From Umbelopsis ramanniana AG (lineage: Eukaryota; Mucoromycota; Umbelopsidomycetes; Umbelopsidales; Umbelopsidaceae), in contig NW_026252087.1 in NCBI RefSeq assembly GCF_025399195.1, forward strand, positions 186,001 through 250,000: DNA of 64,000 nucleotides, written 5' to 3'. The notes beneath the pieces were generated by a model. The model saw nothing but the letters and a program-made list of their open reading frames with translations. It ran no database searches and was not told the origin of the DNA. Both the position numbers and the translations under genes were made by a program. Below are positions 1 through 11,843 of this stretch, piece by piece. Every line of letters begins with the position of its first letter. Positions within the stretch are counted from its first letter, which is position 1.

Positions 1-1
1 G

Positions 2-3000
2 AAATCATCCACGGACCAAAACGCAGTTCAAGAAGTTTCGGAAAAGGCTGAAAGAGAGAAAGCGGACCTGTTGAGCAAAATTCAAACTTTAGAAACGGAG
101 TTGATGAACAACAAGAGCCAACACGAGCATATGACCAAGTCTCATGATGAGGCCATTTCTGAGTTAAAGTCCAGAGAGGAGGAACTCAAGACAAAACTCA
201 CGGAAGCTGAAGCCAATCTCAAACAGATGAAGGATGACAATGAGACCGGTGCAAAGAAATTACTGGAAGACCAGCAAGCGAAACTTCGGGCTTCTGAGGA
301 GGAATTACAGGCAATTAAGAATGAACTCGACCAGCAAAAATTGAGCAGCCAGCAATCGCTGGATGAGCATGTTGCGAAGGTCAACCAGATACAGGAAGCA
401 CATGATACGGCTCAACAAACGATCTCCCTCAAAGACCAGGAAATTGAAAAGGCTCGAGAAGATCACCAATCTTTGCGGCAAAAGTTTGAGGATGTCAACA
501 CGGCACTAGCAGAGCATCAACAGAAGTCTGGTTTAATACCTAAATTGGAAGCACAAATTAGCGAACTTCTAAAGAAAGAAGAAGAGGCATCGAATAACTT
601 AACTGCGGAGCAGGCAGCAACAGAACGTCTGCAAGCAACACTTGACAGCCTGAATGAAACTTTGAATTCAAGCACAAGCGACAATGATGCTAAATTGCAG
701 AATTTGATCATGTCCCATAACAAAGAGAAGACTGAATGGGATGAAGCGACAGATAAGCTAAAAAGCGAAGTATCAGAGGTCGAGAAACTCACAGTAACGT
801 TACGTGAAACAGTAGCACAGCAAGAGCAAGCTATCAAGGAGAAAGAAGAACAGTTGTCGGCACTCAAAGAGAATGTAGACAACGCCAAATCTATTACCGA
901 ACAGATCGAAAACGAGAAGGATAGCTTGCAAAAAGAGCTCATCGCTTTGAAGGGCAAGTACGACAGTGTAATGAAACAAAAGGAGAAAACCCAAGCAGAG
1001 ATTGAACAGCACTTAGCCAACATCACGCAGCTACGGAAATCTGAAGAAAATGTATCATTGCAACTGAACAAGCTTTCACAAGAATTTGAAGCATATCGCA
1101 CTGAGACAGAGAAGGGACAGGAGGCGACTTCAGCTAAACACAAAAATGCTATGGAAAATGCAGCTCAAGCCGCCATGGATCGCGAAAAAGAACTTCAAGA
1201 AAGCTTGGAGAAGTTGGGAACTGAGAAAGGACAGCATGTATCCAACATTGCTCAGTTACGTGAATCACACGCCGACACATCATCCCAACTTGAGAAAGTA
1301 TTACAAGACCTTGAAACTCATCGCATTGATACATTGAAGGAACAAGAGGCTATGTCTTTGAAGCATAGAGAAGATCTGGATCAGGCAGCTCAAGAAGCCG
1401 AAAGCCGTGAACAAAAACTTCAAAATAGTCTGCAGAAGTTAGAGAATGAGATCGAACAACATGTTTCAACTATTGACCAGCTACGTGAATCTCACAGCGA
1501 CTCTTCATCCAAGCTTGAGAAGGTGTTGCAGGAATTTGAAGCCTACCGTACCGAAGTCTCGAAGGAGCAAGAAGCTACATTCCTAAAGCATCAAGAAGTC
1601 ATGGAGAAAGCAACACAAGACTCTTTGAGCCAAGAGAAAGAAATGAAAGCAAAGTTGCAGGAGTTGGAAAATGAAATTGAGCAACACGTCTCCAGTATCA
1701 CCGAGCTTCGTGATTCCAAGGCTGACACATCGTCACAATTAGAAAAGGCTATGCAAGAATTTGAAGCATATCGCGCCGACATGCTGAAGGGACAAGAAGC
1801 ATCAGCCTCAAAGCATAAAGAAGCCATGGATAGAGCAACCCAACAAGCCTTACATCGAGAACAAGAACTTCAAGCAAGTTTGCAAACGTTGCAGAGTGAA
1901 ATGGAGCAGCATGTTGCCAATATCAATGAGCTGAGTGATTCTAAGGCAGATACAGCATCTCAGCTTGAACAGGCTTTGCAGGATTTCGAAACCTTCCGCG
2001 CTAACACAGCAAAGGAAAAGGATGAAACAGAATCTAGCCATAAAGCTGCCATAGATAGAGCTGCCCAAGATGCTTTGAAGCGAGAGGAAGAACTCCAGGC
2101 CAGTTTAGACGAGATGAAGAATGATATCCAAAGAATCGACGCAGCCAAAAAGGAGATAGAGCAGCAAAAGTCTGAATTGGAGATGGAGCTTGAAACGCTC
2201 AAGGTAAGCCATGAACATCCAGCAGAGGGTTAAGTAAATTCAGATATTTGTAAAGCTAATATACAACGCTTTAGTCCATTGCTTCAGATCTGGAGTCTCA
2301 AAACTCGCAAAACGTGCAGACGATTAATGACCTTGAACATGTTAATTCTACGAAAACGGCTCAAAATGATGAACTTTCTCAATCACTGCAAGCGGTCAAG
2401 GCTGAATTGCAACAAAGTAATGATACCGCAGCAAAGGAAGCAGAGACCAAGGAGCAGCGTATTCATGAACTGCAAGCACAAGTTAACAAACAGGAGAAGA
2501 TTGCCACCAACAACCTTCAACAACTTGAAGAAGTCAGCGAAAAGCTTCAGAGGATCAACACAGAGTGCGAAGGTTATCGTGCTGAAATTGAACAGTTAAC
2601 AACTGAGAAGCAAGCAATGGAGGCTGATATCACAATGTACATAGCTACCAAGACAAGCTTGCAAGAGCAAATTACCAATTCGACCTCTCAAATTGCAAAG
2701 TTGGAGCAAGACCTAACAAACTCAACAACTGAAAAGGACGCTTTAAGTGAAGAAATCTCCAGTTTGAAAACTGCTCACAACGAAGAAATAGCCAAGATCA
2801 AATTGAGTCTGGAGAAGTCACAGGAAGAAGCCAAGTCTTTGGATGCAGAAAGGTTGGCATTATTGTCCTCACTAGAGGAATCTAAGAAGACAGCTGATCA
2901 GCAGGCAAAGACGTTACATGCTGAGCTGAAACAATTGAAGACAAATGAAGTCGAATTGAAAAATGAAATCCAGCAGCTCGAATCGAAGCTAGGTGAATAT

Positions 3001-5679
3001 CAAGTGGACAACGGTAGACTCAGCAAACAACTGGAAGATGCACAGTTGGCCAAGCAACATTTAGAGGACGAGTTGCGAACTGAATTGTCTCTTCATCAAC
3101 AAACGGCTGAGTCGAACCAAAAGGATGCTGCTAAGGAAATTGAACGATTGACTGGTGAACACTCGACTGTACGCGAAAAACTTGAAGCAGCGGAAGCTTT
3201 AGTGGTTCTTGAACAAAACAAATTGGCGAGTGCTCAAGCTGAGCATGAAAAAAATATGCTGGAAGCAAATGGAAAGCAGCAGTCCTTGGTGGAGGAGATG
3301 GATGACCTTCGTCAAACGCATGACAAGAGCATTACAGAGCTGAAGAATGCTCTTGAACAAGCAGAAAGCCAAACCTCTTTGCTTCAACAAGATCTAGATC
3401 ATCGACAATCATTATTGGATGACCTCCAGTCCAACCACAGCTTATTGGAAGAACAACTTACAAACCTTCGACTTGAACATGAAAAACTGAACCAAAACAG
3501 TAAGGCTACATCCAAGCGCCTTGCAGCCAAAATTTTACAACATAAAACGCAACAGAAGGAATTCGAGGATCAGAAACAATTGTTAGCAAACGAGGTATCT
3601 GATTTGCAAAAGGCAAAGGGCGACCTTCAGTCCGAGCTGGATGATGTCAAAGAAGAATACAGAAAAGAAATGCTGGATTCTCAATCAAAGATCTCAAATC
3701 TCGAAAAGGACAAAGCTATAGTAGAAAGTGATTTGACGTCGGCAAGAGCCAAAATCGATTCCATGTTGATCGAGCACACCATGACCAGCGACAAACTTCG
3801 ATCAGAATTGGAGGATACTATCTCCCAGCACCAATCTCAATTGCAGCAGCAACATGAAACTCAGGTAGCCCGCGACCAACAAATCTCTCAGCTTGAACAT
3901 CAAATCTCGTCACAAGTTGAGGAAATCACCAAGCTGCATGCTGATCTTGCCAAGAATGAGAACAAACTGGCGGAAGCAAAAGCGCAACTTGTTGAAACTC
4001 AATCATCGGCCGAAGCGGAACGAAGAACCATCATTGCCAAAAATGACGAACACGCGAAGCAGCTGCAATTAAAGCTTGAATCTAAGATGACAGAATTAGA
4101 GGACATACGGACATCACTGCAGTCAACGATCGATGACCAGTCGCACAAGAACAAAAAGCTTCAAAAGGAGAACGACTCTGTTTTGGAACAGTTGAGAGAG
4201 TCAAATAGTCAAGTTGACGCTTTGTCTCAAGATTTATCAGCCGAAAAAAGCACTGTCTCTAATTTGAAAGACCAACTGAGCAATGTCGAAGAGCAGTTGG
4301 CTCAAGGGAATCGCAAGATCGAAGGTAAGCGTTTATTTAATTGCACAGAAATGAGTTGATCATGTTCCGTGACTTACAGTGTGGGTCACACAGATCTGAC
4401 CGCCAACAGTGACGAAAAAACCGCCGAGATCCATGCTTTGCAGTTGGAGTTGAGTGGACTAAGATCAGAACTTGAAGCAACTGGTGAGAACCACTCAGCA
4501 GCATATAGTCAACTTACAGCCGCTTTGAAGGAACGAGAAAGTGCACTTGAGAAACTCAAGCAAGAACATGAAGCATCCAAGCTCTCTCATGAAAATAACT
4601 TGGCCGATGTCCAATCGTCGTACAAAGAGATGGCACACAGAGCGTCGGATCTGGAAGCTGAGGTAGCAACAATCAAAAAAGATTATGCGCAGAGCGAAAA
4701 GAGACTTCAGGCAGCCAACGTAACGCTCGAAGACGCAAAAGCTGAACACCAGAGTGCCTTGGAGATACTACAAAAGCAGCTGGATGACACCAACGTTCAA
4801 ATCTCTGAAACTCGTGCTCAACTATCAGATACTCAACGTGAACGACAAGCTATGGAAGAAACTGCCACTACGTCACAAGACGAGCTAGCTGCCTGTAAGC
4901 GTGACATCGAAAACATGGCAGAGAAACTTACTACATTGGAAGCAAATTTTGCCCGATCACAGCAAGAATTGGCAACTTCTGATGCGAAGCTTTTGTCGAT
5001 CACACAGGATAGGGAAGCCACGGAAAATAGCCTACGTGCTGAACTTGAACACGCAGAATCTTCATTGAAAGAAGCACTTTCGCAAATTTCTGACCTGAAA
5101 GCACAGGTTTCTGAAGCGCGAAAACAAGAAGAGGTATTGTTGGCCAGCCAAGTACCTGAGGACGAGCTGCAAAGTCTTAGAAACCACATGAAGGCAACTG
5201 AAGAGAAATATGAAGCTGAAGTCAAACAACTTCGCCAGCAAGTCCAAGACAGTGAGAGCCGTCTAGAACGACAACTCGGTGCGTTCAATACCATTAGAGG
5301 AGAGCTTACGGCGGTACGGGAACGTCAACTGGATCGGGAAGACGAAATAGAACAACAAATGCAAGCTCAAATTGATGAACTTCATCTAGATTTAACCGAA
5401 GCTTTTGAGAAAAGGAAACTTGCTGAAGATAAATTAGCTCAGAATGGGTTAAGTCCCGTCAGCGAGAGAGGATTTTGGGTATCGGATGATGGGCAAACCG
5501 ATACTGACCAATCTGATGGTGATGAAGAAGAACTTAGCCATCACCAAGAGCCTGAAGCGGTTGGAAAGCACCGCAGCCCGAATTTAGGAAGGATACCACC
5601 ACTTCAAAAGCCTCGATTTTCTGAATTCCATCATGTCCCACAGTGCAGTGGATGTCTGAGCGAAGCCTTTGACATATAG
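2..5679 (+). CDS. Giant coiled-coil protein (5' end outside window)
   Basis: Three exons are visible: 2-2203, 2275-4324 and 4394-5679 (stop TAG), joined by short introns with GTAAGC/GTAAGCG donors. The frame is open from the first bases, so the start lies upstream. The visible part is about 1845 residues. It is almost entirely charged heptad-type sequence rich in E, K, Q, L and S, with no visible catalytic motif. A tandem block of ~75-residue repeats lies at about 1000-2140. Only the last ~90 residues are not coiled coil: an acidic Asp/Gln segment followed by a basic Pro-rich stretch and a CSGC pair 12 residues from the end. The second acceptor was placed at 4393, not 4379, because only that keeps frame. 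AATAAA-like sequence follows the stop. The family is not recognised; a golgin, spindle-pole or tethering-type scaffold would fit the architecture, but that is inference. High confidence in coding, low in function. Confidence 0.88.
1000..2140 (+). repeat. Tandem ~75-residue coiled-coil repeats inside the giant coiled-coil gene
   Basis: Within exon 1, a unit of about 225-228 nt recurs about five times. Each unit carries a block like EQHVSxIxQLRES, then SQLEKxLQEFEAYR, then an AxxKHKEAMxxA block. The starts of the EQH blocks fall near 1004, 1231, 1454, 1679 and 1903. Units are diverged at the DNA level, so duplication is not very recent. Confidence 0.85.
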
Positions 5680-6044
5680 AATTGTGTTAATAAAAGCCAC
5701 TATAAATGCTGCTTATATTCATTTCTCACTCTTTGTCGTTACATTAATGTAATAAAAATTATATTTGTTTTCTCTTACACTTTGATCAGAACAATAGTAC
5801 TCAATCTTGCCCATCCTCTTCATTTCACGAGGTTGTTGGCGGGTGCAACCAGCGTCCTTGCCGAGCTGAAAGCACTCAGTCATGTTATTGTTCGGGACAG
5901 CTTTATATGGTCAGGTGTCGGTACTTCGTTACACCACAGTCGCTATTTCCTTTCTTTGAATATAAACTTGGATTACTTGAAAACAAGCTGATCATTTTCA
6001 GTAGCAAACCACTTCTTCCTTCTGCTCTATTTTTTTCAAATATC

Positions 6045-6551
6045 ATGGCCACACGATATCCCGAAAACATGTTGGTGCCGACACCTTCTCCCCTCTTTTT
6101 TCCGTCTGCATCGCCCACACCAAAAATGCAGGCATCTCCGTCCAAACGACAGCCGACACCGGTGGATTGGGCTAGAGAAGAGTTTTTTGCAACTGTATTC
6201 GACCATATAGTTCCTCAATTACGCATGAACAACAAGACTCCTCCCAATAAACTACTGGAGCAACATCGTAACATTAGAGCTCTTGTTGAGTCTGTGCGAG
6301 TCGAAACTTTATGGCGATCACCTAGCCCGGCTATTCCGCGTCCCATTCCGAGCGAAGCTATGATTCATGTTGCTCCTGTCATTCGTCGACGAACTCCAGT
6401 AAATGAACTCTACGCTACTCCTGAACCTTCCATTCAATCGTGGTCGAAATCTGATGTGTCGTCCAAAGGGAGCAGTACAAAGCTTAGCAACCTTTTTAAC
6501 AAGATGAAAAATGCCGCCAAAACACCTTTTCGTCGAATATCCAGAAAATAA
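6045..6551 (+). CDS. Hypothetical Ser/Pro-rich basic protein, 168 aa
   Basis: Single exon. The frame is open further upstream, but the ATG at 6045 (context ATCATGG) is chosen because the preceding residues look like translated leader. The N-terminal ~45 residues hold several SP/TP dipeptides (possible proline-directed kinase sites). A middle segment with WAREEFFATVFDHIVPQL looks like an amphipathic helix. The C-terminal ~25 residues are strongly basic (KMKNAAKTPFRRISRK). No known domain is recognised. It converges with the REG1-like gene downstream. Moderate confidence that it is a real gene; function unknown. Confidence 0.6.
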   Translation: MATRYPENMLVPTPSPLFFPSASPTPKMQASPSKRQPTPVDWAREEFFATVFDHIVPQLRMNNKTPPNKLLEQHRNIRALVESVRVETLWRSPSPAIPRPIPSEAMIHVAPVIRRRTPVNELYATPEPSIQSWSKSDVSSKGSSTKLSNLFNKMKNAAKTPFRRISRK

Positions 6552-7123
6552 GCTTGAGCCATGAGGATGACATTGACAGGGTTTGAGTGATCCGATTTTT
6601 TTGATATATTCTGGACATATCTCCCCTTTTTTCATGTATATGTGTTCTCCACTTCTTCCCACACTGTCCTTCATAACCCTTTGTATCCAAATGCCATTTA
6701 GTTTCCATGTATTTACCCTTCGATATCACAACCAGATCTTCATCCATGTAGTATTTTTCTTTGTTCCACTTTCCTAACCTAACCTCGCCCATTCAATATT
6801 ATCCATATGTCACTATCGTTTCCAACGGTTATAAAACCCCAATTTACTCTATCTAAATGGGATCAATTGTACAAATTTTATCCACACTACCTCTCACCTT
6901 TTATTATTGTAGCCTTCTTTTAAATGAGAAATACTTGTTTCCCCACCAAAAAAGAAACAAACAGAAACGGAAACAATGAAAAACAACCTGGTAACCAACC
7001 AATGTATATGTATAAAGGTTTTTTGTATGACTATGTGCAAGGATTTTTTTTTCGGCTATCAGCGACCAACGCCGAAAAAAGGATTATAGAGAACTATGTA
7101 TATTGTCGAGGAAATGGGTGACA
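6552..7123. other. Spacer between convergent genes
   Basis: T-rich 3' flank of the Ser/Pro-rich gene, then the A-rich 3' flank of the REG1-like gene on the other strand. Short open frames here have no protein-like composition. I see nothing else. Confidence 0.5.
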
Positions 7124-8477
7124 TCAAAGGTTGGTAAGAGACCGTGGACGGCTTTGCATTTTAGCTCCTGAATGGCGTTGCATTTTCATTTTGGTGACCC
7201 ATGCAATGGGAGCGATTCCAGCGGAAATGCTTTGATACAGCAACCAGGAAGCACAAAGAGCGATAAGGCTTTGTACCATTTGTACAAGTAGGAGAGCCAG
7301 CTCCGTTAATGATTCGGGGGGCTGATCGACAGGTCCACCCCGGTTAGGCGCCAAATCGAAAGCTGCATCTTCTTTATCTGATCGCCAAAATTCAACCCAG
7401 TAAGACATCACAACAGACTGACTTGGAGAAATCAATTGTTTGTGTATTTCGGCATCTTCATCGTCACTGTCCCAAAGTACGTCATCAGGAAACGCTTGAA
7501 TGATAGGTGATTCCGGTAGAAATTGAACTTCAATCACATCTGGGTTGAAATGCACCACCTCCCTAGGCCATGACTGATGCCGAACAGGTTCCTGAAGATC
7601 TTTTGTGGCGGTGTTGCCATTTGGATGGCGCAAAGACCAGTCTATCAAGAGCCCGGGAGTCGTGGTTCGTTTCAGCACTGGTTTCAATTTGGATGCTACT
7701 TCATCCAGGGTATCAAACGATGAGCTTGTTGAAGTGGCGGGAGAAAGACATGAAACGGAGGGGGACGAATATCCAGTGGCGGAAGATTGTGTTGATGGTG
7801 TCAACAAACCATCGGCGGCAGCATGGCGCATTTCAAAGTTATCATCGTCATCATCTTTTCGGTATAATGGCCCATAAAGCCCTATGAAAACACGATGACA
7901 TGGAGGTTAGAACTATTCCAGATTGGTGTATATATATAAAAAAAAATATTTTTTTTAAGCTTAAATTGGCATTCACGGCGACAATGAGCTCGAACGTAGT
8001 ACCACATGCCCAGTACCCGATTCATTCTATGCAAGTGGCGGCACACCAAGCTCAAGCACTTGAAGTAAAAAAGAAAAAATTAAAGAGAATATTCTTCTTA
8101 CATGTAATATCATTATCACGTTGCCTGGAAGAACATGCAAAAAATTTTGTCAGCAGATTAATCTATTTCACAATCGCCACATCCGGTCTGTTCTGTTCTT
8201 ACCAGTTGATAGACACAGGGTTGATCTTTGAGTTGGATGAACCGAGTCCAGATGTGCAGCGCAAACTTATCTGGCGCCACAGGGTATTTTCAAATCGTCT
8301 TAACCGACTTCGCTCACCAACAAGACGTTGTTGTTCTCGAGGATTCTCAAATGATTCGGGTGCCGACAACAGAACGGCGGTTTGAGAAAGTTGTTGTCGA
8401 GTTTGAGAATGGGCAAATATAAGATCATCTAAATCCCAATCATGTGATAGATAATCGACGCATATATAGGCTTTCAT
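7124..8477 (-). CDS. REG1-like protein phosphatase 1 regulatory subunit
   Basis: Three exons read on the minus strand: 8203-8477, a 23-nt exon 8102-8124, and 7124-7881; total 351 aa. The joined protein has the DUF1752/REG1 signature: VDYLSHDW near the N terminus, then W-x-Q, then a conserved INWQRDNDITWLYGPL block that is created only by including the 23-nt exon. Further on, REVVHFNPDVIEVQF matches the RVxF-type PP1-docking region of yeast Reg1 (HIHFN). In yeast, Reg1 targets Glc7 to glucose-repression substrates; the same role here is inferred. The start at 8477 is chosen because the longer upstream frame is a pyrimidine-rich leader. Oddities: the protein is short compared with yeast Reg1, and ends with a hydrophobic stretch (LALLLVQMVQSLIALCASWL) that could anchor it in a membrane. 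Confidence 0.85.
8102..8124 (-). other. 23-nt internal exon of the REG1-like gene
   Basis: Flanked on the minus strand by a CTTCCAG acceptor and a GTAAGAAG donor. It supplies the third base of the preceding Trp codon, then QRDNDIT and the first base of the next Trp codon, restoring the family block ending TWLYGPL. Confidence 0.8.
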
Positions 8478-9360
8478 GTATGTAGAACAAGCAGCGAGGA
8501 AAGATAAGAAAGAGAGAAGAAGAAAACAAGATACGGTATTTTTTTCCCAAATGTAAAAGAATTTTTTAAGATGCAAGCAAAAGGAGAAAGACAAAAGAAA
8601 GGGACAAGATAGGACTGAAAGGCTAAAGTCACCCCCCTTTTGCCACACTCCATCCCGAAACTGCTAACCTTCCGTTTTTCATGCTGGTGGATTAGAGAGC
8701 CTTTTTGCAACAAGAGAAACGCCCTTCAAACCGTCTAAACCAAGTGTGGGGAACTACTTGGGTGGTGGCTCGAGCCCACAGCATAAATATAATGAAAGTT
8801 TATAATACTCTTTGGCCAGCAAATCAAATCGGAAAAAGTATGACAAAAAGTCACCAGGTTTGGTTCATCCTTTGGCGATCGCGTATCAATGAGGACTGAA
8901 TTCCTTTCTTAATATGGGATATTTGTTTGCACAGCATGAAGACTCCAACATGAGTGTGAGAAAAGGAAAATTCGACGTGGAGAACAAGCGGTTGGGAACA
9001 AAAGGGTTTCCAGCCAACATCTTGTGGAACTAACCTTATGTTTTTGCCCAAAGAAAAAAAAAAAAAAAAGGTGGTCATAGATAGGCGGGGGTGCTGACGA
9101 ACGACTTATAATGCGGATGGTGATTTACCAAAAAAAGCTGGACATGCACTGATAAGAATAGCTAAGCACACCTTCTCACTTGCTCTCCGTATTTGTTGTT
9201 TGTTAGTGTTCCAGCAGATTATTTGCAGGCAAATTTGGTAATGCACAGTGGGTAGGAAGGGTCGGAATGGGTATAAATTACATGTGAAGTTGTGAAGTAA
9301 AAGTAGAGGCGGTCTCCTGCACATTTTGGCACTTTGGACCCGGAATGATGAGTCAAAGCA

Positions 9361-9380
9361 ATTAACCACAATTAACCACA
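9361..9380. repeat. Perfect tandem decamer ATTAACCACA x2
   Basis: Two adjacent identical 10-bp units in the spacer between the REG1-like gene and TAF9. Could be chance or a factor-binding site. Confidence 0.6.
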
Positions 9381-9898
9381 TGTGCCCAAATCCGACTGCT
9401 TGATATTGAAACATAGCCAAGGGGTCTGTTGGTGAATAGCTTGACGGAAAACGTGCGCTCAATTTCAACCATCTTCATGCCGTTTAGCGCCACCAGGCTT
9501 AGCCAACTGCATGCTGCTGCCGTCGAACTTCTATAAAACTTATTCCAACGGTAACTTGCTTTTGTAAATTGGTTCCTACTATATAGCTGGAGAGTTCACC
9601 CTGCTTCTTTGTGTGTTGATAAGCTTTGTATCTTCACACTCACCAATCAACTGTTGCCTTTATGCCATTCATTTACAATATGGACTAGATGTGGTGGCTA
9701 CACCGTTTTCCTAAAACATCTTGTACCAGTCAGTCGGGTTGGTTAGCATCAGAACAGTCCTGGCGCTGGAAGGCAATCATTCGCTCATGGATGGACAAGT
9801 TGAGCCCATACCATACAGGAATACAGTTAAATTGTACGATATCTGAACTTGTTTTTGCCGTGCTGAACCCTTACTGATTTTTCCATTTGAAAAAAAAA

Positions 9899-9914
9899 GG
9901 CATTCACGAATGCC
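9899..9914. repeat. Near-palindrome GGCATTC-AC-GAATGCC
   Basis: Seven-base perfect arms with a 2-nt spacer, directly after a run of eight A residues. The spacer is too short for a stable RNA hairpin loop, so a protein-binding palindrome is as likely as any RNA element. Confidence 0.5.
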
Positions 9915-10349
9915 TATCATGATTTTGTGTTGACGACTTTGACAGTATTAGATGCACCGAGCGTCGTGATAAGCTGATTCACAAAGACCATATCGACTTC
10001 CTAGACTAAATTTTAAGGAGCTGGAACACGTTTACACCCGAAAGTGATCGTCATGATTAAACAAACCGGTATCTCGCCAAGCAGTTTCATACTGGACTGG
10101 ACTATTCTAACGAACCGAGCGTCGGATTGCCCAAAATTTTCAATACCAGTACAACCGGCATACACCCATCATAGCAAGATATCCCTCGCGCATCATCAAG
10201 CTAGAAATTTTAAAAAAAAATCGAAACAAGCCTATATTTACAAAATTGCACTTCAAGAGCATTCTGAGCCTCACTCTTCGCCCTACTGTAGCCCTCACTC
10301 GAAGCATAAATTGTTCACAAGTAAACTACTGTAGGTTAATCTCGGTTTT

Positions 10350-11182
10350 CTAATCATCATAATCATCATCCTCCATAGTTTCCCGCCCTCGCTTTGAATT
10401 CGACAGAATGCTATTGTCTTGATCGGGTCCTGGGTAAGATAATGATGCTTCCTCCGCTTGGTAGTCGGGCATATCAGCATCTTCAGACATCGTTCGTTGT
10501 GGTATAGTCTGGCTGTCGTCTGCAGAGGGCTTCGAGACGAGATTTTTAGGCGGCGGCGGTGCCTATAGCGACGCAAAACGCGATCAGTCACCTCCTCCAT
10601 CCTTCGCTGTATCTGTAATATTTCAATTTCACTTACATTGGGGGTTACTTGGAAATTTATCGCTGTAAGACAATGTTTTTCATGTGGTAATCGAATACCG
10701 TACTTCTCAGGAATGAGAGGCAAAGGCACCTTGTTTTTTTCTTGAGCAAGTTCCAATAGAAACTAGAACAAAAAAAATTCATCAGATTTCCCTTTTTTGA
10801 ATGCTATCCACTTTGCTGACCGAGTGAACTTACTTCTCGAGGTGGTGGAGCGGTGAAGGAGTGACTGACACGTCCCTGTACGGCCAGTTGTACGTCAGCA
10901 AGATCAATATCCTGCCGCCCTGCATGCTCAGCATACACTAGAGCATCTTGAAAAACATCTGACGTATATCCTTGAAGTGAAAATGAAAAGTTAGGCACAC
11001 ATGCTCGGATTTTATGTCGAAAAGATGCCATGGTACGCACTGTGAGCAAATTCTAATAACTGATGAACAACTTTGGGATCAAAGTCGTGTACACCGTGTG
11101 ATTGCAACAATAGAGATATAATTTTGGCGTCTCTAGGCTGTTGTTGTCCTGAGTCACGCTGCTGTTGCCGCTGTCGATTCAT
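10350..11182 (-). CDS. TAF9: TAF9, histone-fold TFIID/SAGA subunit
   Basis: Four exons: 11041-11182, 10834-10970, 10637-10762 and 10350-10562; 205 aa. Residues ~15-90 form the TFIID-31kDa histone fold (PRDAKIISLLLQ, FDPKVVHQLLEFAHRYTSDV, DLADVQLAVQGR). The hallmark SFTAPPPREFLLELA and LPLIPEKYGIRLP blocks follow. TAF9 pairs with TAF6 in TFIID and SAGA to set up RNA polymerase II initiation (family knowledge). The last intron (10563-10636) was chosen because splicing it yields a typical acidic tail ending EDDDYDD, whereas reading through gives a basic, unlikely tail. The first ~13 residues are Gln/Arg-rich. Divergent from the SDR gene. Confidence 0.93.
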
Positions 11183-11843
11183 CGTTTACTATCGGTGCGA
11201 TTAACGAGATTGCAGTGTGTTTTGGCGACGAGGTGTGAATTCCATTTCCAACTCCGAGTCTCCTAAACTTTTCTCTGCCAAGTCACATGCCTCTTGAAGC
11301 CCAGAGGTAAATGATGGCCAGAAAAATAACCGCGAACTTGCTCAACTGCTCATTTCATAACATGGATCAGAAAATATAGTCTACGTCTTTGATGAAATCG
11401 CTTCAAAGTTAGGTTTTTTGAAATATATTAGCCATTTATCATAGGTAGTTTTGTAATTCTAGTTCACTTGGAGTTAATGCAACTACTCTGCTTTTAGCTT
11501 CCGCCTCCTGCCTTAAAGGCTGTTTTGAGACGAAAGTAATTTTGCAGACTTAAGCTTTCTAATCATTCAACGTTCAAGAATGTTCTGATTACATGAGATT
11601 GATGTTGACAACGTAAATTGAATCAGGTATCATGCACGTCAAAGGTACAATTTACGTAAAACCAGTCACAGCGCCTTACGTTTTGACTGTAGCTCGATCA
11701 CACAAATTATTAATGCTGGTGTTAATGTTATTTCGTTGACTTGCACAAAATCCAACTCGTTGCCATATAAAAAGCGAGCATGCTCAACCCTCCAAAAAAC
11801 CATATCCATATCCAAATCAAAATCAAATTTAAACAACACAACC
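11183..11843. other. Divergent promoter region between TAF9 and the SDR gene
   Basis: No coding sequence seen. A TATA box lies at 11766-11773 on the plus strand for the SDR gene; no TATA is visible on the TAF9 side. Confidence 0.5.
11766..11773 (+). promoter_or_regulatory. TATA box of the SDR gene
   Basis: TATAAAAA, 71 bp before the ATG at 11844, followed by an A/C-rich leader typical of fungal 5' UTRs. Confidence 0.6.

Larger units (their letters stand above)
8478..10349. other. 1.9-kb spacer upstream of REG1-like gene, downstream of TAF9
   Basis: About 150 bp next to 8478 is strongly polypyrimidine on the minus strand and is probably the REG1-like 5' leader. An A-tract lies near 9055-9069. 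A TATA-like CTATATAG sits at 9579-9586, followed by short ORFs of at most 62 codons (9689-9877) ahead of a small inverted repeat. No protein-like coding sequence was recognised; a short non-coding transcript from 9.6-9.9 kb is possible but unsupported. Confidence 0.4.

Noticed and set aside
142-2202. Several minus-strand ORFs opposite the giant coiled-coil gene
   Set aside because: Ser/Cys/Phe-rich frames are mirror images of a Glu/Lys/Gln-rich coding strand; they have no protein-like features.
9106-9468. 120-codon minus-strand frame
   Set aside because: Composition is irregular with no recognised motif; it contains a tandem decamer and lies in a spacer with many short frames.
9689-9877. 62-codon plus frame rich in Trp
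   Set aside because: Preceded by a shorter ORF with its own stop, no similarity recognised; kept only as part of a possible non-coding unit.
10613-10636. A 24-nt intron in TAF9 ending at the nearby ATTACAG
   Set aside because: Too short for a spliceosomal intron; the 74-nt alternative (10563-10636) gives the expected acidic C terminus.
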